A stretch of DNA of 64,000 nt, from NCBI GenBank assembly GCA_000018565.1, contig CP000875.1:1999199-2063198 (forward strand), read 5' to 3'. Below the pieces are notes generated by a model, which was not told the DNA's origin, made no database searches, and saw only the letters and a list, made by a program, of their open reading frames with translations. Shown here piece after piece: positions 36,989 through 44,590 of the stretch. The translations under genes and the position numbers were made by a program. Each line of letters opens with the position of its first letter. Position 1 is the stretch's first letter. This DNA comes from Herpetosiphon aurantiacus DSM 785. Its GTDB lineage: Bacteria > Chloroflexota > Chloroflexia > Chloroflexales > Herpetosiphonaceae.

Positions 36989-37693
36989 TTAGATATGGAG
37001 TCCACACTCGGTTTTGTTAAAGCCAGCCCAGCGTCCGCTGCGTGGGTCACCGTTCACCGGGTGGCTTGTACAAGTGTGACATCCGAGGCTGGTGTAGCCT
37101 TGATCGAGCAATGGGTTATAGGGCACACCATTGGCATGGATGTAGCGCCAAATATCGCGCTCAGTCCACAAGGCTAAGGGGCAAATTTTAACCAGTTGAT
37201 GTTTTTCATTCCAAGAAACCACTGGAGTATTTGCCCGCGTGCTGCTTTGGTCGCGACGCAGCGCGGTTAACCAAGCATCGTAGGGAGCCAGCACATCTTT
37301 GAGCGGCTCAACCTTGCGTAGTTTGCAGCACAAATCGGGGTTCGTGCCCCAAAGTTCGGGGCCGTGGGTAGCGGCTTGTTCAGCCACAGTTTGGCGTGGG
37401 CGTGAATATTGCACTGTAATACCATAATGCTTTTCAATTTGCTCAACCAAGGCGTAGGTTTCGCTGAACAGCAAGCCTGTGTCGAGCACCAGCACTGGCA
37501 AATTTGGCTCAAGTTTGAGCGCAATATCGAGCAACACCATGCCAGATGAACCGCCAAACGAACACGTCAGGGCTAGATTGGGAAAATAGTGATCGATCGC
37601 CCAACGCACAATTGCTTGAGGAGTTTGGCTCGTTAATTGAGTATCGAGTGCTGTCAGAGCCTCGCGGCTTGGCAGGGTTGCGTGCATGACCAT
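36989..37693 (-). CDS. cysH: Adenylylsulfate (APS) reductase, [4Fe-4S] type, assimilatory
   Basis: A 234-residue reductase that turns activated sulfate into sulfite using thioredoxin. TCSFGGSSGMVLLDIAL is the PP-loop, and VLVLDTGLLFSETY follows. C122-C123 and C205-x2-C208 form the CC...CxxC set that binds [4Fe-4S]; this marks APS reductases, whereas E. coli-type PAPS reductases lack them. The catalytic Cys is C230 in KTECGLHI at the very end. The ATG at 37693 is preceded by GAGG and seven T; both are part of the riboswitch terminator, so SAM may control transcription and ribosome access. First gene of the operon. Confidence 0.94.
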   Translation of the reverse strand: MVMHATLPSREALTALDTQLTSQTPQAIVRWAIDHYFPNLALTCSFGGSSGMVLLDIALKLEPNLPVLVLDTGLLFSETYALVEQIEKHYGITVQYSRPRQTVAEQAATHGPELWGTNPDLCCKLRKVEPLKDVLAPYDAWLTALRRDQSSTRANTPVVSWNEKHQLVKICPLALWTERDIWRYIHANGVPYNPLLDQGYTSLGCHTCTSHPVNGDPRSGRWAGFNKTECGLHI

Positions 37694-37727
37694 AAAAAAA
37701 CCTCATCTGTATATTGGGCAGACGAGG
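37694..37727 (-). terminator. Riboswitch-controlled terminator in the cysH leader
   Basis: On the minus strand CCTCGTCTG (37727-37719) pairs with CAGATGAGG (37709-37701), followed by seven T (37700-37694) and the cysH ATG. The 5' arm can instead pair with the P1 3' strand CAGATGAG of the aptamer (37770-37763), which gives the antiterminator. Confidence 0.85.
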
Positions 37728-37762
37728 AGTAGAGATCGTGGCATGACTGTCACGGGCTACTG

Positions 37763-37871
37763 CTCATCTGTCAGACATCACTGTCGGAATTAGCACCTTA
37801 AACTTAACTGATCAGGTTAAGGATGGTTGCTGGGGCTTCGTCGGGCCGATCCCTCCGCCCCTCTGGATGAG
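37763..37871 (-). ncRNA. SAM-I riboswitch (S-box) aptamer
   Basis: Reading the minus strand, the aptamer shows the S-box core in order: CTCATCCAGAGGGGCGGAGG, then GATCGGCCCGACGAAGCCCC, AGCAACC, a variable P3 hairpin, AAGGTGCTAATTCC, and the P4 hairpin leading to CAGATGAG. CTCATC and GATGAG close P1. It binds S-adenosylmethionine; with SAM bound, P1 forms, the terminator at 37694-37727 can fold, and the operon is switched off. It controls the assimilatory sulfate genes downstream. Confidence 0.96.
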
Positions 37872-37902
37872 TGCAACGGGTTTAGTTTTTTAAGCTGTGA
37901 GG

Positions 37903-37931
37903 AATATAACATACTTGATAAACAAAGTCAA
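37903..37931 (-). promoter_or_regulatory. Promoter of the SAM-riboswitch sulfate operon
   Basis: On the minus strand TTGACT (37931-37926) and TATATT (37908-37903) are 17 bases apart. Transcription would begin near 37896, about 25 bases before the aptamer. Confidence 0.75.
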
Positions 37932-38077
37932 GAATTATTCTATCGTAATTTAGTCAAGATTTGGAGTATACTTAATAACGGATGAGTTCAACGGGCGATT
38001 TAGCCCATTCTAATGGTCAATTTTAATTTGCCTAGCTCTCTAGCTAGCAACGATAGCAATCAAGGATAGTTAACTAA

Positions 38078-38620
38078 ATGACTCAACAATATGCTTTGGC
38101 GACCCTCGGTGGTGGCTGTTTTTGGTGCTTAGAAGCGGTTTTTGATGATCTACAAGGAATCATCAGGGTTGAATCGGGCTATGCTGGTGGCCATGTTGCC
38201 AACCCAACCTACGAAGAAATTTGCGGCAAAAAAACTGGGCATGCCGAAGTTGTGCGCTTAACCTATGATCCCAGCGTGATCAATTTCAGCCAAATTTTGG
38301 ATGTCTTTTTCACCATCCACGATCCAACCACGCTGAATCGGCAAGGCTACGATGTTGGGCCACAATATCGCTCGGCGATCTTTTATCACGATGCTGAGCA
38401 AAAAGCCGTGGCTGAGCAAACGATTGCGGCATTAAATGCCAGCGGTCAGTGGCCCGACCCAATTGTGACCGAAGTAACACCAATTAACAATTACTATGAA
38501 GCCGAAGATTATCACCAAGAATATTTTGCCCACAATCCCTTCCAACCCTATTGTATGGCGGTCGTCTCGCCCAAAGTCCAGAAGTTTCGCAAAGAATTTA
38601 GCAAGCAGCGAAAATCTTAA
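38078..38620 (+). CDS. msrA: Peptide-methionine (S)-S-oxide reductase
   Basis: A 180-residue repair enzyme that reduces methionine-S-sulfoxide in proteins with thioredoxin. The catalytic cysteine is C14 in LGGGCFWCLEAVF. Further motifs are RVESGYAGGHVANPTYEEIC, the Glu of HAEVVRLTYDP and PQYRSAIFYHDAEQK. The C-terminal YYEAEDYHQEYFAHNPFQPY is typical. It is divergent from the sulfate operon, which fits a sulfur/oxidative theme, but has its own promoter region. No methionine-R-sulfoxide reductase domain is fused. Monocistronic. Confidence 0.96.
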   Translation: MTQQYALATLGGGCFWCLEAVFDDLQGIIRVESGYAGGHVANPTYEEICGKKTGHAEVVRLTYDPSVINFSQILDVFFTIHDPTTLNRQGYDVGPQYRSAIFYHDAEQKAVAEQTIAALNASGQWPDPIVTEVTPINNYYEAEDYHQEYFAHNPFQPYCMAVVSPKVQKFRKEFSKQRKS

Positions 38621-38660
38621 CCCAACCCCGATTGGATTGGCACAGTCGAGTTATGGTATA

Positions 38661-38699
38661 CTAGCTATAATTATGACACATTGTGTGTTATATAGCTAG
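38661..38699. promoter_or_regulatory. Imperfect inverted repeat upstream of the TetR gene
   Basis: CTAGCTATAATTATGACACA and TTGTGTGTTATATAGCTAG are imperfect inverted copies. It lies 41 bases after the msrA stop and 109 bases before the TetR gene, so it could be a terminator for msrA or an operator for the regulator. A 9-bp pair of arms (ATGGTTGGC and GCCAACCAT) flanks a decayed GC-rich stretch just after it. Confidence 0.4.
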
Positions 38700-38807
38700 A
38701 TAGTAGTTTGATTTACATGGTTGGCCTACCCTTGAACGCTGACCCACCCCACTCCTGCTGAGTGAACGAGGGGCAAAGCCAACCATTTCAGTTAACGAGA
38801 ATGTGCC

Positions 38808-39356
38808 ATGCAGCAAGAAGACATCCGAATTCAGCGCACCTTGAAGGCGTTGCGTCAAGCCTTTATAGAATTAATTATTGAGCAAGGCTACGAAGCGGTG
38901 ACCGTGCGAGCAATCATCCAACGCGCTAATGTTGGCAATAAGACCTTTTATCGTCATTATCCTGATAAAGAGGCGCTATTATATGCAGTTGTGGGTGAAA
39001 TGTTGATCGAAGGTCAACAGTTTTTGATTCCACCCGATTCGACGGTCGCCGCTGAACAAAATACCTTGAATGCCTTTCGCTTTGCCAGCCAATATCGTGA
39101 TGTTTTGCGGGTGTTGTTACGCAGCCCGATTGCCGAACAATTGCTTGGCCCCATGATCGAATTTGGTATTTCTGAGGGTGAGCGCTCGTTTGCTGGGCGT
39201 GGTTTGCCGACCGATCTAGTTTCTTATCATTTTGTGGCGAGCATGATGTCGTTGATGCGTTGGTGGTTTGAACGTGGCACCCAATATACGCCCGATGAAA
39301 TGGCCGAATTTGTCAATAAACTGCTGATTCGGCCAATGAGCGAGCCAAGTACTTAA
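38808..39356 (+). CDS. TetR/AcrR-family transcriptional regulator
   Basis: 182 residues. The N-terminal helix-turn-helix domain reads RTLKALRQAFIELIIEQGYE, VTVRAIIQRANVGNKTFYRH and YPDKEALLYAVVGEML, the TetR_N pattern. The C-terminal ligand domain is unspecific; MMSLMRWWFERGTQYTPDEM resembles the TetR_C_7 type seen in Firmicutes and Chloroflexota. The ligand is unknown. No transporter or enzyme gene is adjacent, so the target may be elsewhere or its own promoter. An inverted repeat lies upstream. Confidence 0.88.
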   Translation: MQQEDIRIQRTLKALRQAFIELIIEQGYEAVTVRAIIQRANVGNKTFYRHYPDKEALLYAVVGEMLIEGQQFLIPPDSTVAAEQNTLNAFRFASQYRDVLRVLLRSPIAEQLLGPMIEFGISEGERSFAGRGLPTDLVSYHFVASMMSLMRWWFERGTQYTPDEMAEFVNKLLIRPMSEPST

Positions 39357-39435
39357 CTAGCGACAAGGCAAAAAGGCTGTGGTAGACTGCCAATAGCGCT
39401 CCCTGATTATCCGCAGCAAACCAAAGGAGGCCTTG

Positions 39436-40833
39436 ATGCGTCGTATGATCGTTTTTGCTATTGTTGTCTTGTTGATGGCCGCGTGTAGCTCGCAATGGCC
39501 TAGCGCCCCAATTGCCAAAAGTACTCCTCATAATCCAGCCAATTTTCCTCCCAGCCCGCAAAACTCACCTACCATTGGTCAATGCCCGGTTTTTCCACTT
39601 GATAACATTTGGAATACCCCAATCGACACCTTGCCTGTCCACCCTCGTTCGAGCCAATATATTGCCAGCATTGGCGGCAGCGAAACCTTGCACCCTGATT
39701 TTGGCGCGGCCCAATGGAATGGTGGTGATATTGGGATTCCCTATGTGGTTGTGCCCGCTAACCAACCAACTGTGACCGTTAATTTTGTCGATTATCCGCA
39801 TGAGAGTGACCCCACCACTGGCTCAGGCCAATACCCAGTGCCACCGAATGCGCCACGTGAGCATGGTAGCGACCATCATGTGTTGGTGGTGCGTGAAGGT
39901 GAATGTAAGCTGTATGAGCTGTACAATGCCACCAAAATTAACGATACAACTTGGAATGCCAGTAACGGAGCAATCTTTGATTTACGCTCGAATAGCTTAC
40001 GACCTGATACCTGGACTTCCGCTGATGCAGCAGGTTTGCCAATCTTGCCTGGCTTAGTGCGCTACGAAGAGGTGCAAGCAGGCGAGATCAACCATGCAAT
40101 TCGCTTTACGATTCAGCGTTCACAACGGGCCTATGTCTGGCCAGCGCGGCATTTTGCGTCATCAATTACCGACCAAAATGTGCCACCAATGGGTATGCGC
40201 TTTCGGCTCAAGGCATCGTTTGATATTTCGGGGTTTTCCAGCGAGATGCAAGTTATTTTGCGGGCAATGCAGCGCTATGGCATCATTGTGGCCGATAATG
40301 GTTCAGATTGGTATATTTCTGGCGCACCGAATCCCAATTGGGATGACGATAATTTGGTGAGTAGTTTCGACCAAATTCGCGGTGATCATTTTGAAGCTAT
40401 GGATAGCTCGAGCTTGCAACTCAACCCTGATTCGGCAGCGGTTATCGCTAGTGCTGCCCCGCAACCAAGCAAATTGGCCGAATTTGGGGGCGTTGATCAA
40501 GGCCAACAATTGCGCTATGCGATTACAGTGGTTGGCACAGGCAGCCCACAAACCATGAATGATCAACTGCCTGATGGCCTAACAATTGTTCCGGCGAGCG
40601 CCACGATTAACCCAAGCAATTTGGCGGCCCCAGCCATTAGCAACAATAGTGTTCAGTGGAGCGGCACAATTCCCAATTCGCAGAGTGCGGTGATTAGCTT
40701 TCGTGCAACGGTCAGCACCAACGAGCGCCGCGTTATTATCAATACTGCCCAGATTAATGCTGCCACAGTGCAGGCCAGCATTATTGCCAATGGCTATCGT
40801 GTTTGGTCGCCCATGGTGCGCAAACTGAAGTAG
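39436..40833 (+). CDS. Lipoprotein with C-terminal DUF11-like repeat, unknown function
   Basis: 465 residues starting with a lipoprotein signal (lipobox MAAC, Cys17). A Pro/Ser-rich linker follows, then a domain starting CPVFPLDNIWNTPIDTLPVH and containing HGSDHHVLVVREGECKLYEL and GLPILPGLVRYEEV. The latter pattern recurs in uncharacterised secreted proteins of soil bacteria. The last 100 residues (LAEFGGVDQGQQLRYAITVV to RVIINTAQINAATV) look like a DUF11/isopeptide-type beta domain. AAGGAGG lies five bases before the ATG at 39436. The stop TAG is part of the ribosome site of the next gene, so the two are translationally linked. Confidence 0.72.
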   Translation: MRRMIVFAIVVLLMAACSSQWPSAPIAKSTPHNPANFPPSPQNSPTIGQCPVFPLDNIWNTPIDTLPVHPRSSQYIASIGGSETLHPDFGAAQWNGGDIGIPYVVVPANQPTVTVNFVDYPHESDPTTGSGQYPVPPNAPREHGSDHHVLVVREGECKLYELYNATKINDTTWNASNGAIFDLRSNSLRPDTWTSADAAGLPILPGLVRYEEVQAGEINHAIRFTIQRSQRAYVWPARHFASSITDQNVPPMGMRFRLKASFDISGFSSEMQVILRAMQRYGIIVADNGSDWYISGAPNPNWDDDNLVSSFDQIRGDHFEAMDSSSLQLNPDSAAVIASAAPQPSKLAEFGGVDQGQQLRYAITVVGTGSPQTMNDQLPDGLTIVPASATINPSNLAAPAISNNSVQWSGTIPNSQSAVISFRATVSTNERRVIINTAQINAATVQASIIANGYRVWSPMVRKLK

Positions 40834-40841
40834 GAGGTTTT

Positions 40842-41993
40842 GTGAACGAATTCGAGCCGATCTATCATCCTGAAAGTCGCCCGCTGAGTGTATGGCTTGC
40901 GCCAAGTAGCAAACTTGCCCGTGCTGATCTGGCGCGTGAATGCCGGATTCGTGGGCTATTGACCGAGCGCGATCCTAGCCAAGCGCCGAGTGAGATTCGT
41001 GAGTCAATCGCTGCAAGTCAAGGGGTGATACTCTATATTGATTCGTTGAAGGTCATGGTTAATCAACCGCTTGGCGTTGCTATTCAATACCTTCAACAAC
41101 ACCGCGAAATCCCATGGTGGCTTATTTGTGATGGGGTCGAAATCGCCGAAGTCTATGAATCAGAAACCTTTAAGCACCTCCCATTTGAGCAACTACAACA
41201 AAGCTGGCAGCTCGACCAACATAACCCAATCGGTATCGCCCAACAATTACTCAAAAGCATATTTCGGCGCTTTATCCGTCAAACTAATCCTTCGTGGTTG
41301 AGCCTACTGGCAGTTTCCCAAAACCCTGCACCTGCTGCAGGAACACATCTTGCACTTGATTGGAGCGATTGGACGAAAGATTATACGATCAATCCTGCGG
41401 CTTGGCCCGCAATTCAGCAAGCAATGCTTGATGTTAAGAATGTGATTGTTGAGCAAGCGGTGAAGCGTTTGCTGATTCTGCCGCAGGTGCATTTAACAGC
41501 TGCAATGTTGATTGGTGCGGTGATTAATGAGCGAGTTGCTGGGCCAGCCCAAATGTGGGTAGCTAATAGCTTCAATAATGTCCTAACTTGGTGGGATTGT
41601 AACGATCAAGCTACGGCTCATGGCATTACGCCGAAGGCAACTGAACTCAATCATGGACCTGATGTGAGCATGGAATGGGCGATTACCCAGCCAGCAGCAA
41701 AAGTCCAATTGCCGATTGAGCGTTATCTTGCGCAGCATTTGACCGATCGTGTGAAACAACGCACGCTTTATACCCGCGAAGGCATTGAGCATAGCAAGCG
41801 AGCCAGTGCGGTAGCTCAGCTGTTTCGGAGTGAGCTGCTAGCATCGCAAGCGGATGTTGTGCATTGCTTTGCGGCAATTCCGGCAGCGTTGGCGCTATGC
41901 TTTGGCCGGAAACTGAATGCATGTCCACCGATTCAATGCTATGAATTGAAGGGCTATGACGATTACAAACCATCATGGTTGATTAAGGCTTAA
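40842..41993 (+). CDS. SAVED-domain-like protein (possible cyclic-nucleotide sensor/effector)
   Basis: 383 residues starting at GTG 40842, with AGGAGG four bases upstream overlapping the previous stop. The C-terminal half resembles a SAVED domain: VHLTAAMLIGAVINERVAGP, SNVLTWW-like strand, then the hallmark end VHCFAAIPAALALCFGRKLN followed by CPPIQCYELKGYDDYKPSWL. SAVED domains sense cyclic oligonucleotides and activate fused effectors in CBASS and type III CRISPR defence. The N-terminal 150 residues (LSVWLAPSSKLARADLAREC, GVILYIDSLKVMVNQPLGVA) have an alpha/beta pattern like TIR or related domains, but I see no clear catalytic Glu. No CD-NTase precedes it. SAVED is moderately sure; the effector identity is open. 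Confidence 0.65.
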   Translation: MNEFEPIYHPESRPLSVWLAPSSKLARADLARECRIRGLLTERDPSQAPSEIRESIAASQGVILYIDSLKVMVNQPLGVAIQYLQQHREIPWWLICDGVEIAEVYESETFKHLPFEQLQQSWQLDQHNPIGIAQQLLKSIFRRFIRQTNPSWLSLLAVSQNPAPAAGTHLALDWSDWTKDYTINPAAWPAIQQAMLDVKNVIVEQAVKRLLILPQVHLTAAMLIGAVINERVAGPAQMWVANSFNNVLTWWDCNDQATAHGITPKATELNHGPDVSMEWAITQPAAKVQLPIERYLAQHLTDRVKQRTLYTREGIEHSKRASAVAQLFRSELLASQADVVHCFAAIPAALALCFGRKLNACPPIQCYELKGYDDYKPSWLIKA

Positions 41994-42031
41994 CCTTGCC
42001 CACCAAGCTCACAGAATATGCTATACTCTAG

Positions 42032-42054
42032 GGGTCATGCACACCGCATGACCC
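42032..42054 (+). terminator. Hairpin after the SAVED-like gene and before tRNA-Arg
   Basis: GGGTCATGC (42032-42040) pairs with GCATGACCC (42046-42054), loop ACACC, followed by TTCAATT. A TATACT box (42022-42027) lies just before it and could belong to the tRNA promoter. Confidence 0.45.
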
Positions 42055-42065
42055 TTCAATTACTA

Positions 42066-42142
42066 GCGGGCGTAGCTCAGTTGGATAGAGCATCGGTCTT
42101 CTAAACCGACGGTCGTGGGTTCGAGTCCCGCCGTCCGTGCCA
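42066..42142 (+). tRNA. tRNA-Arg (anticodon UCU)
   Basis: 77 bases including an encoded CCA. Acceptor stem GCGGGCG pairs with CGTCCGT (with G-U pairs), discriminator G. The D arm is GCTCAGTTGGATAGAGC. The anticodon stem TCGGT/ACCGA encloses CTTCTAA, giving anticodon TCT, which reads AGA. The T arm is GTGGGTTCGAGTCCCGC. All arms fold without mismatch. Confidence 0.95.
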
Positions 42143-42262
42143 CTTTCCCCATAACACTGGACTTGTTTTATCAGCCCATCCGTTGGCTAGCCTGCCAATC
42201 GATGGGTTGATTGCTTTTTGATCCGACTTTTGTGATCTAACAGCGTAAAAAGTAGGTCGTTT

Positions 42263-43084
42263 ATGCCCTCAGACATTATCAATATGGTCGTAGAACGTTT
42301 GCGCACGGTCGCTGGCGTTGAGGCTTTGGTGCTTGGTGGTTCGCGGGCACGTGGCAATCATCATACGGGTTCGGATATTGATATTGGGATGTATTATCGC
42401 CGCGATTTGGATATTGCTGCCTTACAACATCATGCCCAAGCCCTCGATGATTTGCAACGCCAGCAGCTAGTAACTGAACTTGGTGGTTGGGGGCCGTGGA
42501 TCAACGGTGGTGGTTGGCTGACGATTCATGCCATGCCAGTCGATTGGCTGTATCGCGATTTGAACAAGGTTGAACACGTAGTCGCTGCGTGTTTGGCTGG
42601 CGAAGTGACAATTGATTATCAGCCAGGCCACCCGCATGGCTTTGTTTCATCGATCTATGCAGCCGAAGTTGCGCTGTGCCAGCCCTTGTACGATCCGCAG
42701 GCAAGCGTGGCTAGCCTCAAACAACAGCTTGCAAGCTATCCGCCAGCTTTGCAGCAGGCATTTTTAGGGCGTTTTTGGGAGGCTGATTTTGCCTTGGCGA
42801 ATGCACGCAAGGCGCTACGCCGTGGTGATTTGGCCTACATCACAGGGTGTTGCTTTCGCGCAGTGATGGTATTGACCCAAACGATCTTTGCGCTCAATCA
42901 GCACTATTGGATGAACGAAAAAGGCGCGGTGGCACTGGCAAGTGGGTTTCGCCATGTGCCAGCCAACTTTGAACAACGAGTTACCCAACTATTCAGCCTG
43001 CTTCAGCCGCAACCTGAATCAATCGATCAAGCGTTGCAAGTGCTTGAAGCATTGATTCAGGCTACGGCGGCTTTGTTGGATTAG
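42263..43084 (+). CDS. Nucleotidyltransferase-fold protein (pol-beta superfamily)
   Basis: 273 residues. The N-terminal nucleotidyltransferase core shows VLGGSRARGNHHTGSDIDIG with GGS at 25-27 and the metal-binding Asp pair D38 and D40. The third acidic residue may be in IHAMPVDWLYRD. The C-terminal half is helical (EADFALANARKALRRGDLAY), like proteins that transfer a nucleotide to small molecules or that act as minimal nucleotidyltransferases. The closest style is the DUF4037-like group or aminoglycoside adenylyltransferase relatives. It does not look like a CBASS cyclase. It is separated from the SAVED-like gene by tRNA-Arg and a terminator-like hairpin. The stop overlaps that of the convergent anti-sigma gene. 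Confidence 0.8.
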   Translation: MPSDIINMVVERLRTVAGVEALVLGGSRARGNHHTGSDIDIGMYYRRDLDIAALQHHAQALDDLQRQQLVTELGGWGPWINGGGWLTIHAMPVDWLYRDLNKVEHVVAACLAGEVTIDYQPGHPHGFVSSIYAAEVALCQPLYDPQASVASLKQQLASYPPALQQAFLGRFWEADFALANARKALRRGDLAYITGCCFRAVMVLTQTIFALNQHYWMNEKGAVALASGFRHVPANFEQRVTQLFSLLQPQPESIDQALQVLEALIQATAALLD

Positions 43085-43893
43085 TTAACTTCTAAGCCTT
43101 CGGCAATTTGGATGAGGGTTGTTTGATCGAGTACATAGCTTTCAATGATGATGATTTGACCATTTTCTTCCCAGAGCACCAAGTTAACCGCGACTGTTTC
43201 AAGATCTTCTTGATACATCTTGCCTTCTTTGGCTTTGATGTATAACGGTGCTTGCTCGATATACAAGCCTTGGGTATTACGCACTGTGATAGGCGTGGTG
43301 CTGGCTGCCCCAACCCCGAGGCTGCTGCCTTCTTCAATGCTGCGCACTGAGATATAGATCGAGTCGGGCGTGCTGTCGTTGGCATAGTAACGACCGCTGT
43401 AGCTTGGTTTGGCAACATAGCCTGCGGGCAAATAGGTTAGATTGAACGGGCTGGCATCGCTGAGCACCGGTGGCGTAGCGGTTGGTTGATCTGGGATTGG
43501 TGGTACCTCGGTTGCGGTGAGCAATTGTTCAGCTTTGGTTGGCTCATTGGTGACACTCAACCAGCCAATTTGGCGCAAAATTTGGTTGGCATAGCTGCGC
43601 AATGGTGGCACTGCGATCGTTGCGATAACTAAGGCCATAACGACGGCTAAGGCCATACGCATTTTTGATTTCAACATAAAACCTCCAGAATACTGTTTGC
43701 GAATGCTGGGCTGTTGAAGCCGTTGGGCAGTAGCTGCCTGTTGGATGCTGCTTGGTTGCAAACGCAATTGTGCCAACTGTTGAGCCAGATGTAATAAGGC
43801 TTGATGATCCGGATCGGCGGACGATGGTAGTTGACCAGTCTCAAGTAAGTGGTCAACATCAGCATTAAATTGCTGGATTTGCTGCTCGATCAT
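43081..43893 (-). CDS. Anti-sigma-factor-like membrane protein
   Basis: 270 residues. The first 75 are cytoplasmic and helical (MIEQQIQQFNADVDHLLETG, then HLAQQLAQLRLQP), the place where anti-sigma factors bind sigma. One transmembrane segment follows (MRMALAVVMALVIATIAVPP). An outside domain of about 165 residues starts with a Pro/Thr linker and contains FNLTYLPAGYVAKPSYSGRY, similar to the DUF4367 domain of anti-sigma and sporulation proteins. It starts inside the stop of the sigma gene (ATGA), which ties the pair together. The sensed signal is unknown. Confidence 0.8.
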   Translation of the reverse strand: MIEQQIQQFNADVDHLLETGQLPSSADPDHQALLHLAQQLAQLRLQPSSIQQAATAQRLQQPSIRKQYSGGFMLKSKMRMALAVVMALVIATIAVPPLRSYANQILRQIGWLSVTNEPTKAEQLLTATEVPPIPDQPTATPPVLSDASPFNLTYLPAGYVAKPSYSGRYYANDSTPDSIYISVRSIEEGSSLGVGAASTTPITVRNTQGLYIEQAPLYIKAKEGKMYQEDLETVAVNLVLWEENGQIIIIESYVLDQTTLIQIAEGLEVN

Positions 43894-44441
43894 TGTTCGT
43901 ATCCTCTATTTGGCAGCCATTGACGAAGGCGTTGGAGGCTGCGATAGAGCATCACTCCTACATTACTTTCGCTATGACCAGTAATTTCGGCAATTTGGCG
44001 ATTGTTTAAGCCAGCCCCGAATTTCAGGGCAATTACATCGCGCTCATGGGCTTTGAGTTTCTTGAGTGCCTGATACAGCTGTTGATTGGTTTCGCTGCGT
44101 AAGGTGTCGGCAATCGGGTCGGTATTATCAGCAACGTGCTCACGAATAAAATCCAATGAGAGCCAGCGTTGTCGCCGTTGCCGCTGAAAATAACTGTCAA
44201 CACAATGGCGGGCAATGCCAAAAATCCATGCTCCAGGGCTGCCACGCTCGGCCCGATAGGTTTCAATGCGGGTCATGGCTCGCTCAAAGGTATGGGCAAC
44301 TAAATCGTCGGTGCTGGCAGGGTCGCGCACGCGATAGGCAATGTAGCGATAGATTGACGCATACTGCTGGGTATAGAGTTCTGCAAAATCAATCTGGTTG
44401 GTAGGTGAATCAAGTGTTGGTTGTTGAATCCTAATCATCAT
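43890..44441 (-). CDS. ECF-type RNA polymerase sigma factor
   Basis: 183 residues. Region 2 reads YASIYRYIAYRVRDPASTDD followed by LVAHTFERAM and GAWIFGIARHCVDSYFQRQR. Region 4 reads KAHERDVIALKFGAGLNNRQ and then IAEITGHSESNVGVMLYRSL, the helix-turn-helix that contacts the -35 element. It directs RNA polymerase to a regulon that is not visible here. GAGG lies before the ATG at 44441; a GTG nine bases upstream overlaps that site. It is co-transcribed with the anti-sigma gene. Confidence 0.93.
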   Translation of the reverse strand: MMIRIQQPTLDSPTNQIDFAELYTQQYASIYRYIAYRVRDPASTDDLVAHTFERAMTRIETYRAERGSPGAWIFGIARHCVDSYFQRQRRQRWLSLDFIREHVADNTDPIADTLRSETNQQLYQALKKLKAHERDVIALKFGAGLNNRQIAEITGHSESNVGVMLYRSLQRLRQWLPNRGYEQ

Positions 44442-44590
44442 TTGCCTCACGTATCTGACACACTTAAACTACACCTCATTCGCCAAAGTATTACAGGTTT
44501 GTTAAGGTCTTTTCGGAAGGTTGCTTGCCCATATTCAAAACTCGCCTGCTATAATGCGCTTAGCACCCAGCAAGTACGAGGAGCATTGCC

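Noticed and set aside
42263-43084. Nucleotidyltransferase near the SAVED-like gene as a CBASS cyclase
   Set aside because: It has the general pol-beta motif but not the CD-NTase pattern, and it lies beyond a terminator-like hairpin and tRNA-Arg, so it is not in the same transcript. The SAVED-like gene has no upstream cyclase in the window.
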